Assembly (NCBI GenBank): GCA_033239005.1
Contig: BSQZ01000006.1
Coordinates: 4,425,501-4,489,500 of the forward strand
Direction: 5' to 3'
DNA length: 64,000 nt
Origin: Lamellibrachia satsuma
Taxonomy: Eukaryota > Annelida > Polychaeta > Sabellida > Siboglinidae
Numbering within the stretch: the first letter of the stretch is position 1; every line of letters starts with the position of its first letter. The notes below the pieces were generated by a model, which did not search any database, was not told the origin of the DNA, and was given only the letters and a program-made list of their open reading frames with translations. Positions 28,085-39,334 of the stretch are shown piece by piece. The position numbers were made by a program, and so were the translations under genes.

Positions 28085-30111
28085 TACCAAAAAAATTATG
28101 TCAATCTCTTAATAATAATTCATTTGCTTCATTCTATAAAATAAAATCTTAACTCCCTTCTTAATTAAGATTCAAAACAAAATATTCCAGGAAATTCTTT
28201 CCTTACCATAAGAACATCTAATGTAGTCTACATTTTGATGTAGTGTACATTTGAAAACAACTACATATCACTAGAGAGGTAGCTGAATCTTCGGGACTAG
28301 ATTTGCAAAATTATGCACTTGCTTTAGTCTCCATATTTTACCAACTCTATTTTTAAATAAAATTCAAGAAAAATGTAGAAGACAATTCATTCTTTATGAC
28401 ACAAGAAAACAGAACTAACACTGAGGAAGGAGCTATTTTCTATGGTAGAGTTGTACAAATATTATATATATTTATACAAATATTCCATAATATCTTGTAG
28501 TTTACCGATTCCATTGTGCTAAAATTCAACATTAAGTTTTGTTGATACTTCTCAAAATAGGAATCTGTGATGCAGTCTAAATTTTATGATAACAAAACTA
28601 ACATTGAAGAGGTAGCTTCGTCTTCTGGAGTAGATTTTCCAGTTGAATGCAGTTGGATAAGCCGGGCTATCCCGGCGATCCAACTGAATCTCCACTCGTA
28701 GCATCATCCAAGAATTGGAAATGAAGCTGATGTACCGGGGGGACTCGTAGGCAATCACTAGGTTGTCATAGGTGAGGTCACCTGCAATTTACACAACAAA
28801 TGTTAATCAGGTAATGCTAACCATACCATTTTGCATAAATTTACAAACCCAGTTGAATGGTATTCCAAACATTCCAGCCTGTATATATTGTAGCCAAGGA
28901 TTTAGAGGTTATAACTTTGTATCCAACCATTCATTATTATTTAACTTATTTATTATTTTGTGTACCACTTTTTGAAAAAGTAGAACATGCATTAAATTAT
29001 TTTATTATTATGTTCTTTGGTAATATGTCTACTACATAATGCAAGAATTTCTGAAAAATTTTACCGAAAGTTCAAGATTGTTGTGTAAAATACATATCGC
29101 AACCACTGCATATATCACAACATGCTTCACTGGTCACTCTCAACCAGGGAATGACAGGCATGCTGGTGCTTTCTTTGGCACACGAATGTTTACTCAAAAA
29201 ATCCACTTACCATAGATAGGCAGAGACTGCACCTCCGTGAAATGTTTGCCCACCTGCATCGGTGAATTGTCTATTGGTTCAAAGCTCTCCACTCCCGGAA
29301 CCCACTGAAATAATATTTGCCACTGGATTTTGAATGTCGTCTGACAATGCAGTGTTAGTGCAGAAATGGCTGCACCAATTAGACTGGCTGATGTGGACAC
29401 TGTGAGTAGTAGTGTATTCAATTCAAACTTGAAAAACATCTATTCCATTTCAGGACAGGTAAAACTCAAAAGAACGGTTCCATTTTTACCATTTTGAGTG
29501 AATAACGAAAGAAACTTAGCACTGTTAACCTTGGGAACATTTTCATATTGATGATAAACTTGAATGATCTTAGATGTGCTGCTAACCTTGGTATACATCT
29601 TCATATTGATGATAAACTGGAATGATCTTAAATGAGCTGCTAACCTTGGGGTACATTTTCATATTGATGATAAACTAGAATTACCTTAAATGAGCTGCTA
29701 ACCTTGGGGTACATTTTCATATTGATGATAAATTGGAATGATCTCAAATGAGCTGCTAACATTGGGGTACATTTTCACATTGATGATTAACTGGAATGAT
29801 CTTAAATGAGCTATTAATTTTGGGGTACATTTTCATATTGCTGGTAAATTGGAATTATCTTAAATGAGCTGTTAACTTTGGGATACATCAGACATCTTCA
29901 TATTGGTGACAAACTGGAACGATCCTAAATGAGCTGCTAAGTTGCTAACCTTGGGATACATCTTCATATTGATGATAAACTGGAATGCTTTGGCTCTGGG
30001 CACTGGGAGAGCCACACCTTTTTGTGCCAGGAGCACATCATGGTCCATTTCATATTGGCTGAGAATGCCCAGCACTATCACTATAGCAACCAGTCCAGCT
30101 TTGGCTATCAT
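27879..30111 (-). CDS. Membrane-anchored SRPBCC (START-like/polyketide-cyclase fold) protein
   Basis: Four coding exons on the - strand join in phase: 30111-29950, 29304-29211, 28781-28603 and 27959-27879, giving 171 residues. The exon holding the start begins at an acceptor near 30164, so it has 17 upstream in-frame codons; I chose the Met at 30111 because it opens a hydrophobic anchor (AGLVAIVIVLGIL, residues about 5-17). The body has the SRPBCC signature order: VPRAKAFQFIINMKMYPKWV (helix then 'YPxWvpGv'), VGKHFTEV, then AYESPRYISF, and a C-terminal amphipathic helix with VAAPILRFVYS. Members of this fold bind hydrophobic ligands such as lipids; the specific substrate is unknown. An N-terminal anchor suggests an ER or other membrane facing the cytosol or lumen (inference). 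Introns 1 and 3 contain repeated copies of the neighbouring exon tails. A 5' non-coding exon was not identified. Confidence 0.75.
28250..28603. repeat. Diverged repeats of the exon-3 tail and its donor
   Basis: On the - strand the third exon ends AGCTACCTCTTCAAT before GTTAGTTTTGTT. A diverged copy lies about 190 bp downstream (AGCTCCTTCCTCAGTGTTAG at about 28,409-28,434) and another near 28,262-28,290 (AGATTCAGCTACCTCTCTAG). Downstream sequence (TTTACC...AAAATTCAA on +) repeats with the same spacing, so this is a tandem duplication that spans an exon-intron boundary. Confidence 0.55.
29524..29990. repeat. ~58-bp tandem array of exon-1 tail plus splice donor
   Basis: About eight units spaced 56-75 bp, each containing on the - strand the end of the first coding exon (TTTATCATCAATATGAAGAT, TGTACCCCAAG-like) followed by GTTAGC-like donor sequence. 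The authentic donor is at 29949/29950; upstream-reading units lie at about 29,871, 29,813, 29,756, 29,699, 29,641, 29,582 and 29,526, all within the downstream intron. Several keep a donor as good as the real one; others are mutated (TTAATT, CTAACA). Confidence 0.85.
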
Positions 30112-30204
30112 TGCATCTGTTGTACTAGTCAAGCAGGCCGTGTTCAGCAGAAACGCCACAAGTCCTACAAAAATCAAGAAAAAGCAGTTTTTAATTATTG
30201 CAAC

Positions 30205-30615
30205 CAGATCTGAGGTTCAATTACATTGTACTTGGAACTGAAAGGCCAATTTTGGAATTGTAATTGGAATCATGCCATGGTGTTTTGTTTTTAAAAGTAA
30301 CTGGAATTTATGAAAATGTAATTGGCGTTTTTAATTACTTTTAAATGACATCAACTTTTTAACTCAAATGATCTGCTACAGATAATCAATAAAATACAAC
30401 ACATTGTGTACATATACAGGGTGTATATCATATTTGATTATATACCATAATAAATTTTATTTTTGGTAATGAGTATGTCTATGGTTGCACTGTTCACATA
30501 TGTTCAGTTCAATACAGAATTGATAATTGGAATTGGTATTTTTGAGGTGGAATTGGTATTTTGAATTGGTGTGTAATTGGTATTGGAATTGATATGATGT
30601 AACTGACCCAAAGCC
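30205..30615. mobile_element. AT-rich MITE-like element related to 26,312-26,700
   Basis: Contains CTACAGATAATCAATAAAATA, a diverged match to the arm of the 26.4-kb hairpin, and ends with ATGATGTAACTGACCCAAAG, like the outer end of that element. Long runs of GGAATTGGTATT-type sequence precede the end. Boundaries are approximate. Confidence 0.45.
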
Positions 30616-33600
30616 TGATTGTAACTGTCATCTGTGTGACAAACACTGACACTTAAGTACAAGTGTATGTTGTACATGTGGAAGCTGCAACAGTTTCATG
30701 AGGCACAGGTACTTCACAGACATGCAAATACTGTGGGTTAGACACCAGCGATCTATCATATCTGGGTCAGAGTGCTCTCTGATATATAGAATGAAAATTT
30801 ATTTCTGGATCTGCCAAAGAGATCAGATGTGTACATAAAATACTAGTGCTGACCCTGTTGGGAATTGGTAAAATTGTCATGATCAATCATAGAAGTTAAC
30901 CAATATATTTGATAACTATCATCGTTTCTATGTATTTCTGTAATAATAATAATATATATATATATATAACAAAGTTTGCTGTTTTTGTGCTTTATTTGCG
31001 GTTTCACTATGTCGGCATATGTTCGTAGACATGCATGGTTCACTCACGCGTTTGACCCAGCCAGTTGGCAAACTTGTGTAAAAATTTTACTTATTTGTTA
31101 TTTCATTCATTCCCTGTCACCTTGTGAACCGGCAATGGGATTCAAGAAAGTGACTTCAGTGCTTCCTTTCCATGCCCCTCTACGTTGAGGCCATTATCAA
31201 CAGTGTTAATAATATGAATGCTTTCATTCACCAGCAACTGTGCTAATGGAACAGAATAGCCAATCAGAAGGCTTTTCTCTTCTTGCTTTTGCACTAATTT
31301 TCTTGTCGTGATTTTGGGCAGATACATCATAGAACAAAATTAAGAATGAATATAATCGAAGATGATCAATCACACAAGATTGTAATTAATTCCTTGATCA
31401 GAAGCATGAACAAATCAATCATCAATTAAATTGATTAATTGGAACAGCAATATAAAACAAATGTAATAAAGTAGCAGCATGAAAGTAACTATGTTCTATC
31501 CATTAAGGATGTCCGTTATATTTTTGTTGCCTTGTTTGCAAGACTCCTTTGCTTTGGTTGGCTATGGTTGGTCTAGGCAAATGGTTGGTCATGCCTCATG
31601 GTTGGAGCTGGTACTTGGCTAGGCATTTTTTTTATAGATAATCTAAACCTTCACTGGCTTGGGTAGTTTGGGGACATCTAACTGTGCCTTGACGTTATTC
31701 CATTTAGTCTTTGTAGAGCTCGATAAATACAAGCCAGTGTTATTTATATATCAGCGGGTGTAGCGCAAGGGCCAAGCCCAAGGCCTCGTTTAAACAAGCG
31801 TCCAGTCACCACAAGACATCCGGCTTCCAGTTTTGGTCTAGCTAGATCAGCTGCTTCTTGCCAATCTTGGTCTGTTGAGTAAGGAAACAATCCTGTGTTA
31901 GAAGTAGAAACTGTCGGTCGTCATCCCCAGCAGTCTCTAGTGATTTCCACTGTACATGGTCATGGGCGATGGCTAAAATCACCCATTATAACACATTCCC
32001 CCTTACTCACCTCCCTTATAGTCTTGTGTAGTTTTACATCTTTCTTTTGTCCTAGCCTATGTCTATGAGGCTATGACTGTTTGGACCACGGGCAACTGAA
32101 TCAACTTGGGCCTAATATATACTATAGTATATATTAGTTATAAAGGCCCAAGTTGATTCAGTTGCTCGTTTGGACTACGATAAACTACTTGGACGAGTAC
32201 TCCTATTGTTAATGTTTGGGGATGATGGAGATACCTAATTGCGGTTCGACCTTTTAGCAACCTACTCCACAAAAGACAATTTACTCGCGGGCGATGTATT
32301 CAGATTATTAAATACGATAACTCACTGTAAATCGGTTATTATTTTCACCTGCCATCAAGCATCTACCAACACAAAAGACGAGGCGTCATTCCCGACCGAG
32401 CAATTGTAAAACGATAACTCGATTATTGCCTCTACAAGCCCCCAGAGGGCGGTACTCATTTACCTGCATTTTGTGAGAGCCGCTAGGTGCGGAGTTGATA
32501 ATTTTTATTAGAGTTGTGCACAGCCACAGAGGAGGGTAGCTCGCTCAAGGCATGCGTATTATGTGTTTACTGCCAATCAGGCGTGGGTCAAGTTTTGCTT
32601 GAAAAAATTTGTTCGTGGTTTTACTCATATCTGATAACTTTGAGAGCCAGATTATTGTTTTATTGAAAGCCGGAGACAACTGTGGTTCACAAATCATCCA
32701 CCAGAGCATACTTTCACAAACAAAGTGATGCCCCATTTCAAAAAATAGTAAATACATTCCCCGGACCACCTTACATGGGTGGCTGCGTACCCCGGGTTGG
32801 TCAAATCACAGATCTGCCTCTGGGTTTACGTGTTATTGTAAAACAAAACTCGTGATTTTTAGGCCTGTGCACATATAAGAGTTACTAAAACAACCATTTG
32901 CAACTAATCTCAAGAATATCGCGCTAGTGGTTGACTAGATAAACATCTTTATTTCATGGGCCGCGCCATCCTGTTACACAACCCTACACCACGAGTGCAT
33001 GTAGTCTGGCAATATTCGGTCACCAAATGAAAATATATTTGTAAACATCTAACAATAGTCCTTGCTAGTACTTACCAACAGGATATGACCATGCTGTTTG
33101 CCTCTAAACTCAACGTACGAAACATATTTTGGTCTTTGTTTACTAAACTTATTCCGTTCTGACTTAGCAGCTTGCTTGATTTAGAGTTTGCAAAGTCAAA
33201 TTACTGATGTAATTTTATTTTGGCAACTACTTTTAAATTATTAAATTCTGACTAATTTTATAAGCAAAATATTATATGCTTTCAATTCTTATACGTATCG
33301 TAAAAAGTCGGCAACTGATACTGGATGGAAGTTTTCGTACCCTGGTATGTGTAATATGCCATTCTCATTTGATTGAGTGATACACGCACACACGCACACG
33401 CATGAACGGATCATGCAATATAATTTTTATTAATAATTGCTCAAATACGGTTGTGCAATAAACCACTAGGCTTCATCTGTGAAACAAGGCGTTCAGACAT
33501 TATTGTTTAGTCAATGTGCCAGATACGCGACATCCCGCAGGGAATTTACTCCACAATGTTTTTAGGAAGCTTATAACGTACACATGTGAAATTGAGTTGT

Positions 33601-34480
33601 TTTCCACCTGCTGCATTCGTATATTTTGTGGAGGTCCAGTACAATCAGTGTCACTAGTCAAGCTTGAAGGTACGGGCGGGTAGGGGTAGATAGTAGTCCG
33701 TTTAATCATCCGACATCTGCTCACCATTGCAAATGAGGTATCATTGGGAAGGTACTAGAATACTCTTCCCATTGGTGGTAAATTAATGATATGTTAATGA
33801 TTAACGTCATTATGACATAACATCATACCTGAATTATTTTAAGGAGGTACAATGCACACACTGACTTAAAGGTCAGGCTACTAAAAGTAAATGACATCCT
33901 TCTTACATTTCATAAACATTTTATTATAAATACAAACACCATGCATTACCCGCTTACCTACAGCACTTACCGTTACAAACGAATACTAGCATTCACCATC
34001 ACAATACGCGTAGAAACAATGATATACACACAAAAAGAACAATATATGGATTTGCAAAAAAAAAATATAACAATAATATGTATGACATCGACATACCCCC
34101 TGCTCCATAGTTACTACTTATAACATACCACTTCGAGTAAACAATACTCCTGAATCAATAAAAAGTAAAATACTAACACACAGTATATGTGGATGCACAA
34201 ACTATACACAGACGTATTACTTAAAAATTACCTAGAACAACGTACCACAGTGAACTGCTACATATAAGATAAAGTGATTTATTTACTTAAATTACATACA
34301 TAAGGTAATATATGACATAGTGGTAGTCAACGTTTTCGGTAAAAAGGAATTAACAGCAGGACTTTAGCGTAAATTAGTACACACTCACTTCGTTGTTTTG
34401 TTACACAGTGTTCTCCGTATTCGCTAGGTGGCAGGATTTTTAGCCTAAAGTGTTCTTTTGATCACAAAAACAGCCTTATT
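30616..34480. other. Intergenic region upstream of the SRPBCC gene and the LINE
   Basis: No coding exon was recognised. One GTAAGT donor on the - strand at about 33,071-33,076 could belong to an untranslated first exon of the SRPBCC gene, but nothing confirms this. The 32.1-kb hairpin is listed separately. Confidence 0.4.
32079..32179. repeat. 74-bp palindromic hairpin flanked by 12-bp direct repeats
   Basis: Arms GCAACTGAATCAACTTGGGC at 32092 onward and their perfect inverse ending at 32165, with an inner TA-rich palindrome. The hairpin is bracketed by GTTTGGACCACG (32079-32090) and GTTTGGACTACG (32168-32179), which differ at one base. Confidence 0.85.
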
Positions 34481-34517
34481 CAAGGCTAACGTAGCACACT
34501 AATTAAAACTAAATTGT

Positions 34518-34844
34518 ATGATGGCCCCGTGCAAACGACAGTTAAAGGCCACAAGGCACGTAATTTGTGGCAGTTGTAGTAACTGGGTAGATTTCGTCAA
34601 GTCTGGGTGCGAAAAGTCCTGGGCTGAGGTCCAGGCAGATAGTTTTAATTTTGAGTGTAGGGGATGCGCAAGGATGAAGGAAATAGAGGTGGAGTTGAAA
34701 GAGCTGAGACTGCTCGTTGTGGCAATGGTGGGAAGGGATCAGGGGAGTTGTGCCAGTAGTTCCGGTGAGGGAACAGTAGACGATAAAGTGGGGAAAGACA
34801 CAAGAGATGCTAGGAGAGCTCACCTCAGCCTGGGAGGAAGCTGA
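34518..34844 (+). CDS. LINE ORF1 N-terminal Cys-rich (zinc-finger) segment
   Basis: A 108-residue frame with CGSCSNWVDFVKSGC and FECRGC, a Cys-x2-Cys ... Cys-x2-Cys arrangement with an aromatic in between, resembling the PHD-like finger in ORF1 of CR1-type elements. It is followed by a short coiled, Leu/Glu-rich stretch (EIEVELKELRLL). The corresponding start in the second LINE copy (56,294) reads similarly ([13 protein letters not shown]), supporting this as real LINE coding sequence. Confidence 0.7.
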   Translation: MMAPCKRQLKATRHVICGSCSNWVDFVKSGCEKSWAEVQADSFNFECRGCARMKEIEVELKELRLLVVAMVGRDQGSCASSSGEGTVDDKVGKDTRDARRAHLSLGGS

Positions 34845-34849
34845 GAGGA

Positions 34850-35145
34850 GGGAAGGTGACAGGTCATAGGGAGACAGGACGTAAGGAGACGGGAAGGAAA
34901 GGAACGGGAGGGAAGACAACCGGGGTGAAGGAGAGGGGAGTAGGGGAGACAGGAGGGAAGGAGAAGGGAGTGGGGGAGACGGGAGGGAAGACAACCGGGG
35001 TGAAGGAGAGGGGAGTAGCGGAGACAGGAGGGAAGGAGAAGGGAGTGGGGAGACGGGAGGGAAAACAACCGGAGTGAAGGAGAGGGGAGTAGGGGAGACA
35101 GGAGGGAAGGAGAAGGGAGTGGGGAGACGGAAGGGAAGGGGTCAG
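34850..35145 (+). repeat. Purine-rich internal repeat of the LINE ORF1 region
   Basis: About three copies of a roughly 80-bp G/A-only unit (GGAGACGGGAGGGAAGACAA and AAGGAGAGGGGAGTAGGGGA). It sits between the zinc finger and the esterase domain, where the second LINE copy has a different 24-bp array. Confidence 0.85.
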
Positions 35146-35153
35146 GACAGAAT

Positions 35154-35762
35154 GTGATGGAGGGGATCGAAAGGAAGAGTTATTCTGCAGCAGTGATAGA
35201 GGGGGTGAGGAAGAGAGCGAGGGTGTTTGTGGGGGATTCGATAGTTAGGAAGACCGACAGAGTCTTAAACAAGGGAGATGATGTGGTGGTCTGCTTGCCT
35301 GGAGCCAAAATAGAGGCGATAACTGAGAGGGTAAAAAACATCGTAGGCTCGGGTAAGGGTGGATCTGTTTTAGTACATGTAGGGACAAATAACGTAGAGA
35401 GGGAGGGTACAACTGCCATAGTTAGGAAATATAGGCAGTTGGTCAGAACACTAAAACAGACGCGGGTTGAGCAGGTAATACTGTCAGGGATTTTACCTGT
35501 GATGGGCAGGAGGGGTCATAAATATCGAAATTGTCGGGGGATGGCAATTAACATGTTAGTCCAGAGGCTGTGTAGGGAAGAGGAAGTTGGATTTGTGGAT
35601 TTATGGGAAAGTTTTGTTGGGAGGGGTGATATGTACATGAAGGATGGGCTTCATTTAAGTGGAAAGGGGGCGGCAGTATTCGCGGACAAACTTTCAGCAG
35701 CAGTAGATAGCGACTTGGGTACAATGACAAATATTTTTGGAAGTAAACATTCTTTAAACTAG
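35154..35762 (+). CDS. LINE ORF1 SGNH-hydrolase (esterase) domain
   Basis: A 202-residue uninterrupted frame with the SGNH blocks in order: VFVGDSIVR (catalytic Ser), then VHVGTNN (block III Asn), then DGLHLSGKG (Asp-x2-His). Such esterase domains occur in ORF1 of CR1-group LINEs, where they are thought to help RNP or membrane association. The active-site residues are intact. It shares a frame with the zinc-finger ORF upstream but is separated by stops. Confidence 0.85.
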   Translation: MMEGIERKSYSAAVIEGVRKRARVFVGDSIVRKTDRVLNKGDDVVVCLPGAKIEAITERVKNIVGSGKGGSVLVHVGTNNVEREGTTAIVRKYRQLVRTLKQTRVEQVILSGILPVMGRRGHKYRNCRGMAINMLVQRLCREEEVGFVDLWESFVGRGDMYMKDGLHLSGKGAAVFADKLSAAVDSDLGTMTNIFGSKHSLN

Positions 35763-35764
35763 AA

Positions 35765-37064
35765 GTGCAGGGGGGTTACCTAGAGGTGTCTCAAGCAGAA
35801 CAAGAGACCACTAGCACAGATAAACCAATATCAAATCATCCGAAAAACATCTCTGAAAAAGGTTATAGATGCGTATGTTTAAATGCAAGGAGCATAGTAA
35901 ATAAGAAAAACGAATTAAACATTATGGTAGAAGATATTGACCCTCACATAATTGGTATAACTGAATCATGGGCCAACATAGATATAACAGATGCTGAAAT
36001 AGGACTGACAGGATACGTAATGTTTAGGAAAGATCGAATAGGAAGAAGGGGCGGGGGAGTTATTTTATATGTTAAAGAATCTATTCAGGCTTATGAAATG
36101 AAACTAGAAAGGGAAGCAGATTGCGATGAAGCTGTTTGGTGCAAAATTGTTTCAGGAAATTCAAAATTAACTGTTGGATTAGTTTACCGAAGTCCAAACA
36201 TAAACGAAGAGGACAACACAAAAATAAAAAACGCTATAAAGGAAGTTAGTAAAGGGGAATGTATCATAATGGGAGATTTTAACCATGGACACATACAATG
36301 GAATTCTCTAGAGAGCACAGGGATTGAGGATCAACAATTTCTATGTTTAATCCAGGATAGCTTTCTTACTCAGCACGTACTAGAACCAACCAGGGAGAAA
36401 ATGTATTAGATATAGTTTTGTCATCACAAAAGAATTAGTGGACAATGTAAAAATATTTGAACCATTGGGTAATAGTGACCATAATCAAATACATTTTGAC
36501 ATCAATGTAAAATCAGAAAGTAAAAATAAGAAAACGTACAAGAGAAACTTCTACAAAGGTAACTACAAAGATATGAGAAAATACTTAGCACAGCTAGATT
36601 GGAATAACATGCTGATGAATAAGACTGCAATTGAATGTTGGAATATTCTAAAATATGAAATTGAGAGTATCATTGATAAATTTGTTCCCTTCCGAAAACA
36701 AGGAAAACGGTGTAGAAAGAAACACGTGTCAAAAGAGGCAATTAGAAAAATAATGCTAAAACAAACTATGTGGAGGGTTTATAGGCGTACCAGAAAGGAA
36801 GAAGACTATGCAAAATACAAAGAGGCACTTAATGCAGCTACAACTGAAATCAGACAATCTAAAAGAAGCTATGAGCAAAAACTGGCATGTAACATAAAAA
36901 CTGACAGCAAGAGTTTTTATGCATATGTCAGGAGTAAACAAAACGTACAAGACAAGGTTGGACCTCTAGAAGACAGTGCTGGAAATATAATATCACAGGG
37001 GTTTTTAATGGCGGAAGACCTAAATGGTTACTTCAGTTCAGTGTTTACAAAAAGAAGATATTAG
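35765..37064 (+). pseudogene. LINE ORF2 endonuclease and linker, frameshifted
   Basis: The first block (35,765-36,409) is an APE-type endonuclease with CLNARSIVNKKNEL, ITESWA, GGGVILYVKES, VYRSPN and MGDFNH motifs. Its frame stops at about 36,409, while the next conserved stretch (GNSDHNQIHFDI, the endonuclease SDH motif) resumes in a different frame from 36,438; the copy at 57.6 kb reads through this point, so a small indel is likely. A further shift occurs near 37,030-37,064. Confidence 0.8.
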
Positions 37065-38636
37065 TTCATTACCAGTTGCTGATGCTAAATTTCAGGGGAC
37101 TAAATCTGACTATTTAGGACCGTTAGTTGTAACTCCAGAATTGGTAGCTAGGAAAATAAAGGCAATGAAGGATAACAAATCACCGGGAGTGGATGGGATT
37201 CCTCCAAAATTACTAATGGAAACAGTAGATCAAATCAGTATACCACTTGCAAGAGTATTCAACTTGTCATTAAAAGAGGGAGTTGTTCCGTTTGAATGGA
37301 AAGAAGCAAACATCATACCATTATTTAAAAAGGGTTCGAGAAATAAGTCAGAGAATTACAGACCAGTGAGTTTAACGTCAGTGATTTGTAAATTATTAGA
37401 AAGGTTAATTAAAGACCATATGGTGGACTTCCTCGTTAAGCATAAATTATTAAATTCATCTCAACATGGATTCCTTAAAGCGAGGTCATGCTTAACAAAT
37501 GTGTTATGTTTTTGGAAGAAATCACTAAGTGGATAGACGAGGGATCGCCAGTAGATATTATCTACTTAGATTTTCAGAAAGCTTTTGACAAAGTGCCACA
37601 TCAAAGATTACTACTTAAATTAAAAGCCCATGGTATCGGGGATAGCATAACTGACTGGATAGAACAATGGCTGACTGACAGAAGACAACGAGTTGTAGTA
37701 GATGGCGAAGTTTCAAATTGGAAATCGGTTTTGAGTGGGGTACCTCAAGGATCAGTATTAGGACCTATATTATTCTTAATTTATATCAATGACTTGGACG
37801 ACAGTATAACAAGTAACGTACTGAAATTTGCGGACGACACAAAACTGTTTAGAAAGGTTAATACTGATGGTGATAAACAACATTTACAAAACGATCTAGA
37901 CAGATTAGTGAAATGGTCTGAGAAATGGCAGATGCTGTTCAATTTTGGGAAATGTAAATGCCTACATACAGGACATGGGAACTTGAATGTAAACTATAAA
38001 ATGGGAGCTACTGTTCTTGGTACTACTGTAAAAGAAAAGGACTTAGGAGTTACAATAAGCGCTGATATGAAAGTTTCAGAGCAGTGTGGTATTGCAGCTT
38101 CAAAGGGTAATCAAATTCTTGGATTGATTAGAAGAAACATAACATACAAGGGAAAAAAGTTAATTATACCTCTTTATAAAGCAATAGTTAGACCTCATTT
38201 AGAATACTGTATACAAGCATGGAGACCATATCGTAAGAAGGATATAGATACGCTTGAACGCATACAAAGGAGAGCAACTAAAATGATTCCAGAACTTAGA
38301 GACCTTAGTTATGAAGAACGCCTGAAAGAATGTGGTTTAACAACTCTAGAGACAAGGAGGTTAAGAGGAGATCAGATTGAAGTTTTTAAGATATTGAATG
38401 GGTATGAAAATATTGATAGAAATATGTTTTTCTCACTCAAGAAGGATAGCAGAACTAGAGGACATGAGGTAAAATTAGTAAAGGATCAATGTAGATTGGA
38501 CATCAGGAAGCACTCGTTCTCACAGAGGACAGTAAATGAATGGAACAAACTGTCTACAGATTGTGTAACTGCTAGCAGCGTGAATATGTTTAAAAACAAG
38601 GTTGACACATATATCAGAAGGGCGGGTTATAAGTAG
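37024..38636 (+). pseudogene. LINE ORF2 reverse transcriptase, frameshifted once
   Basis: Frame 37,024-37,536 covers the fingers (DNKSPGVDGIPPKLL, WKEANIIPLFKKG, NYRPVSLTS). The frame then shifts near 37,490 and 37,488-38,636 gives the palm: YLDFQKAFDKVPH, GVPQGSVLGPILFLIYINDL and FADDTKLF (catalytic Asp pair), followed by the long C-terminal region. The domain is complete except for the shifts, so the insertion may be fairly young; whether the shifts are real or assembly errors cannot be told here. Confidence 0.85.
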
Positions 38637-39034
38637 GTGAACATTGTTGGACTCTCGATAAGCCAATGGCTTCCTTGTCCACTTGCCATCTGGGCCTTTG
38701 GCTTGGATGGCAAATCTTGTTAAATCTTGTTAAATATGTCAACAAATACAATGATTGTACGCCCCTTTATCCTAAATATTACATTTTCAAGCAGTAGTAC
38801 AGAGTGAATAAGCCGTTATCTATGATGTGTGTGACGGATACAGTATGTGCTGCACCAGTAGCAAATTTAATGAATTATATTCGTAGCGCTGAAAGAATTT
38901 GTCTTTTATTTAATTGTTATTCCACATGCAAATGAAAACTGGGACTCGGGTGGCATTAGAAACAGAACATCACCTCCCAATTCTGCTGGAAGTGTAAGTA
39001 ACCACAGAATTACATGTGATGATAGTACACGACA

Positions 39035-39069
39035 CGACGCGACGCGACGCGACACGACACGACACGACA

Positions 39070-39113
<44 letters not shown>
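39035..39113. repeat. CGACA/CGACG short repeat followed by TA microsatellite
   Basis: A CGACG/CGACA pentanucleotide run from about 39,030 directly abuts (TA)n at about 39,072-39,112. Confidence 0.9.
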
Positions 39114-39120
<7 letters not shown>

Positions 39121-39123
39121 TTT

Positions 39124-39310
39124 GAAGACGCATGTTCTGAGGATCAACGCACATCATCCATATTCAGACATACCTACCCAACATGCATATGGGTGGAAGG
39201 TAGACGAGAATGAACAGCTGGTCTATGACTGGACTGTAGCCTGTAGGTGACATCCAGTTACAAGAGTTTATTGATACTATGTCTGAAAATGCCCTTGAAA
39301 CTGACAACGA
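39124..39310 (+). repeat. Diverged duplicated segment, copy A
   Basis: Aligns with 40,198-40,380 over about 185 bp at roughly 80% identity, sharing TTCTGAGGATCAACGCACAT, GGGTGGAAGGT, CTATGACTGGACTG and TACAAGAGTTTAT. Copy A has reading-frame breaks relative to copy B. Confidence 0.75.
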
Positions 39311-39334
39311 TGAGGAAAATTATCAATTGGTCAG

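Larger units (their letters stand above)
34480..38735 (+). mobile_element. CR1-like non-LTR retrotransposon, nearly full length
   Basis: In order on +: a short zinc-finger ORF, a purine-rich repetitive spacer, an SGNH-esterase ORF, an apurinic-type endonuclease and a reverse transcriptase, then a 3' untranslated tail ending in tandem AAATCTTGTT units (38,712-38,734). This set (PHD-like finger and esterase in ORF1, EN-RT in ORF2, short-repeat 3' end) is characteristic of the CR1/L2 group. A second, decayed copy at 56,288-58,922 shares the same tail. The exact 5' end and target-site duplication were not resolved. Confidence 0.88.

Noticed and set aside
33061..33105. Coding first exon of the SRPBCC gene on the - strand (ATGGTCATATCCTGTTG before GTAAGT)
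   Set aside because: Its phase does not fit the acceptor at 30164, and the alternative frame has a stop; at most it could be non-coding.
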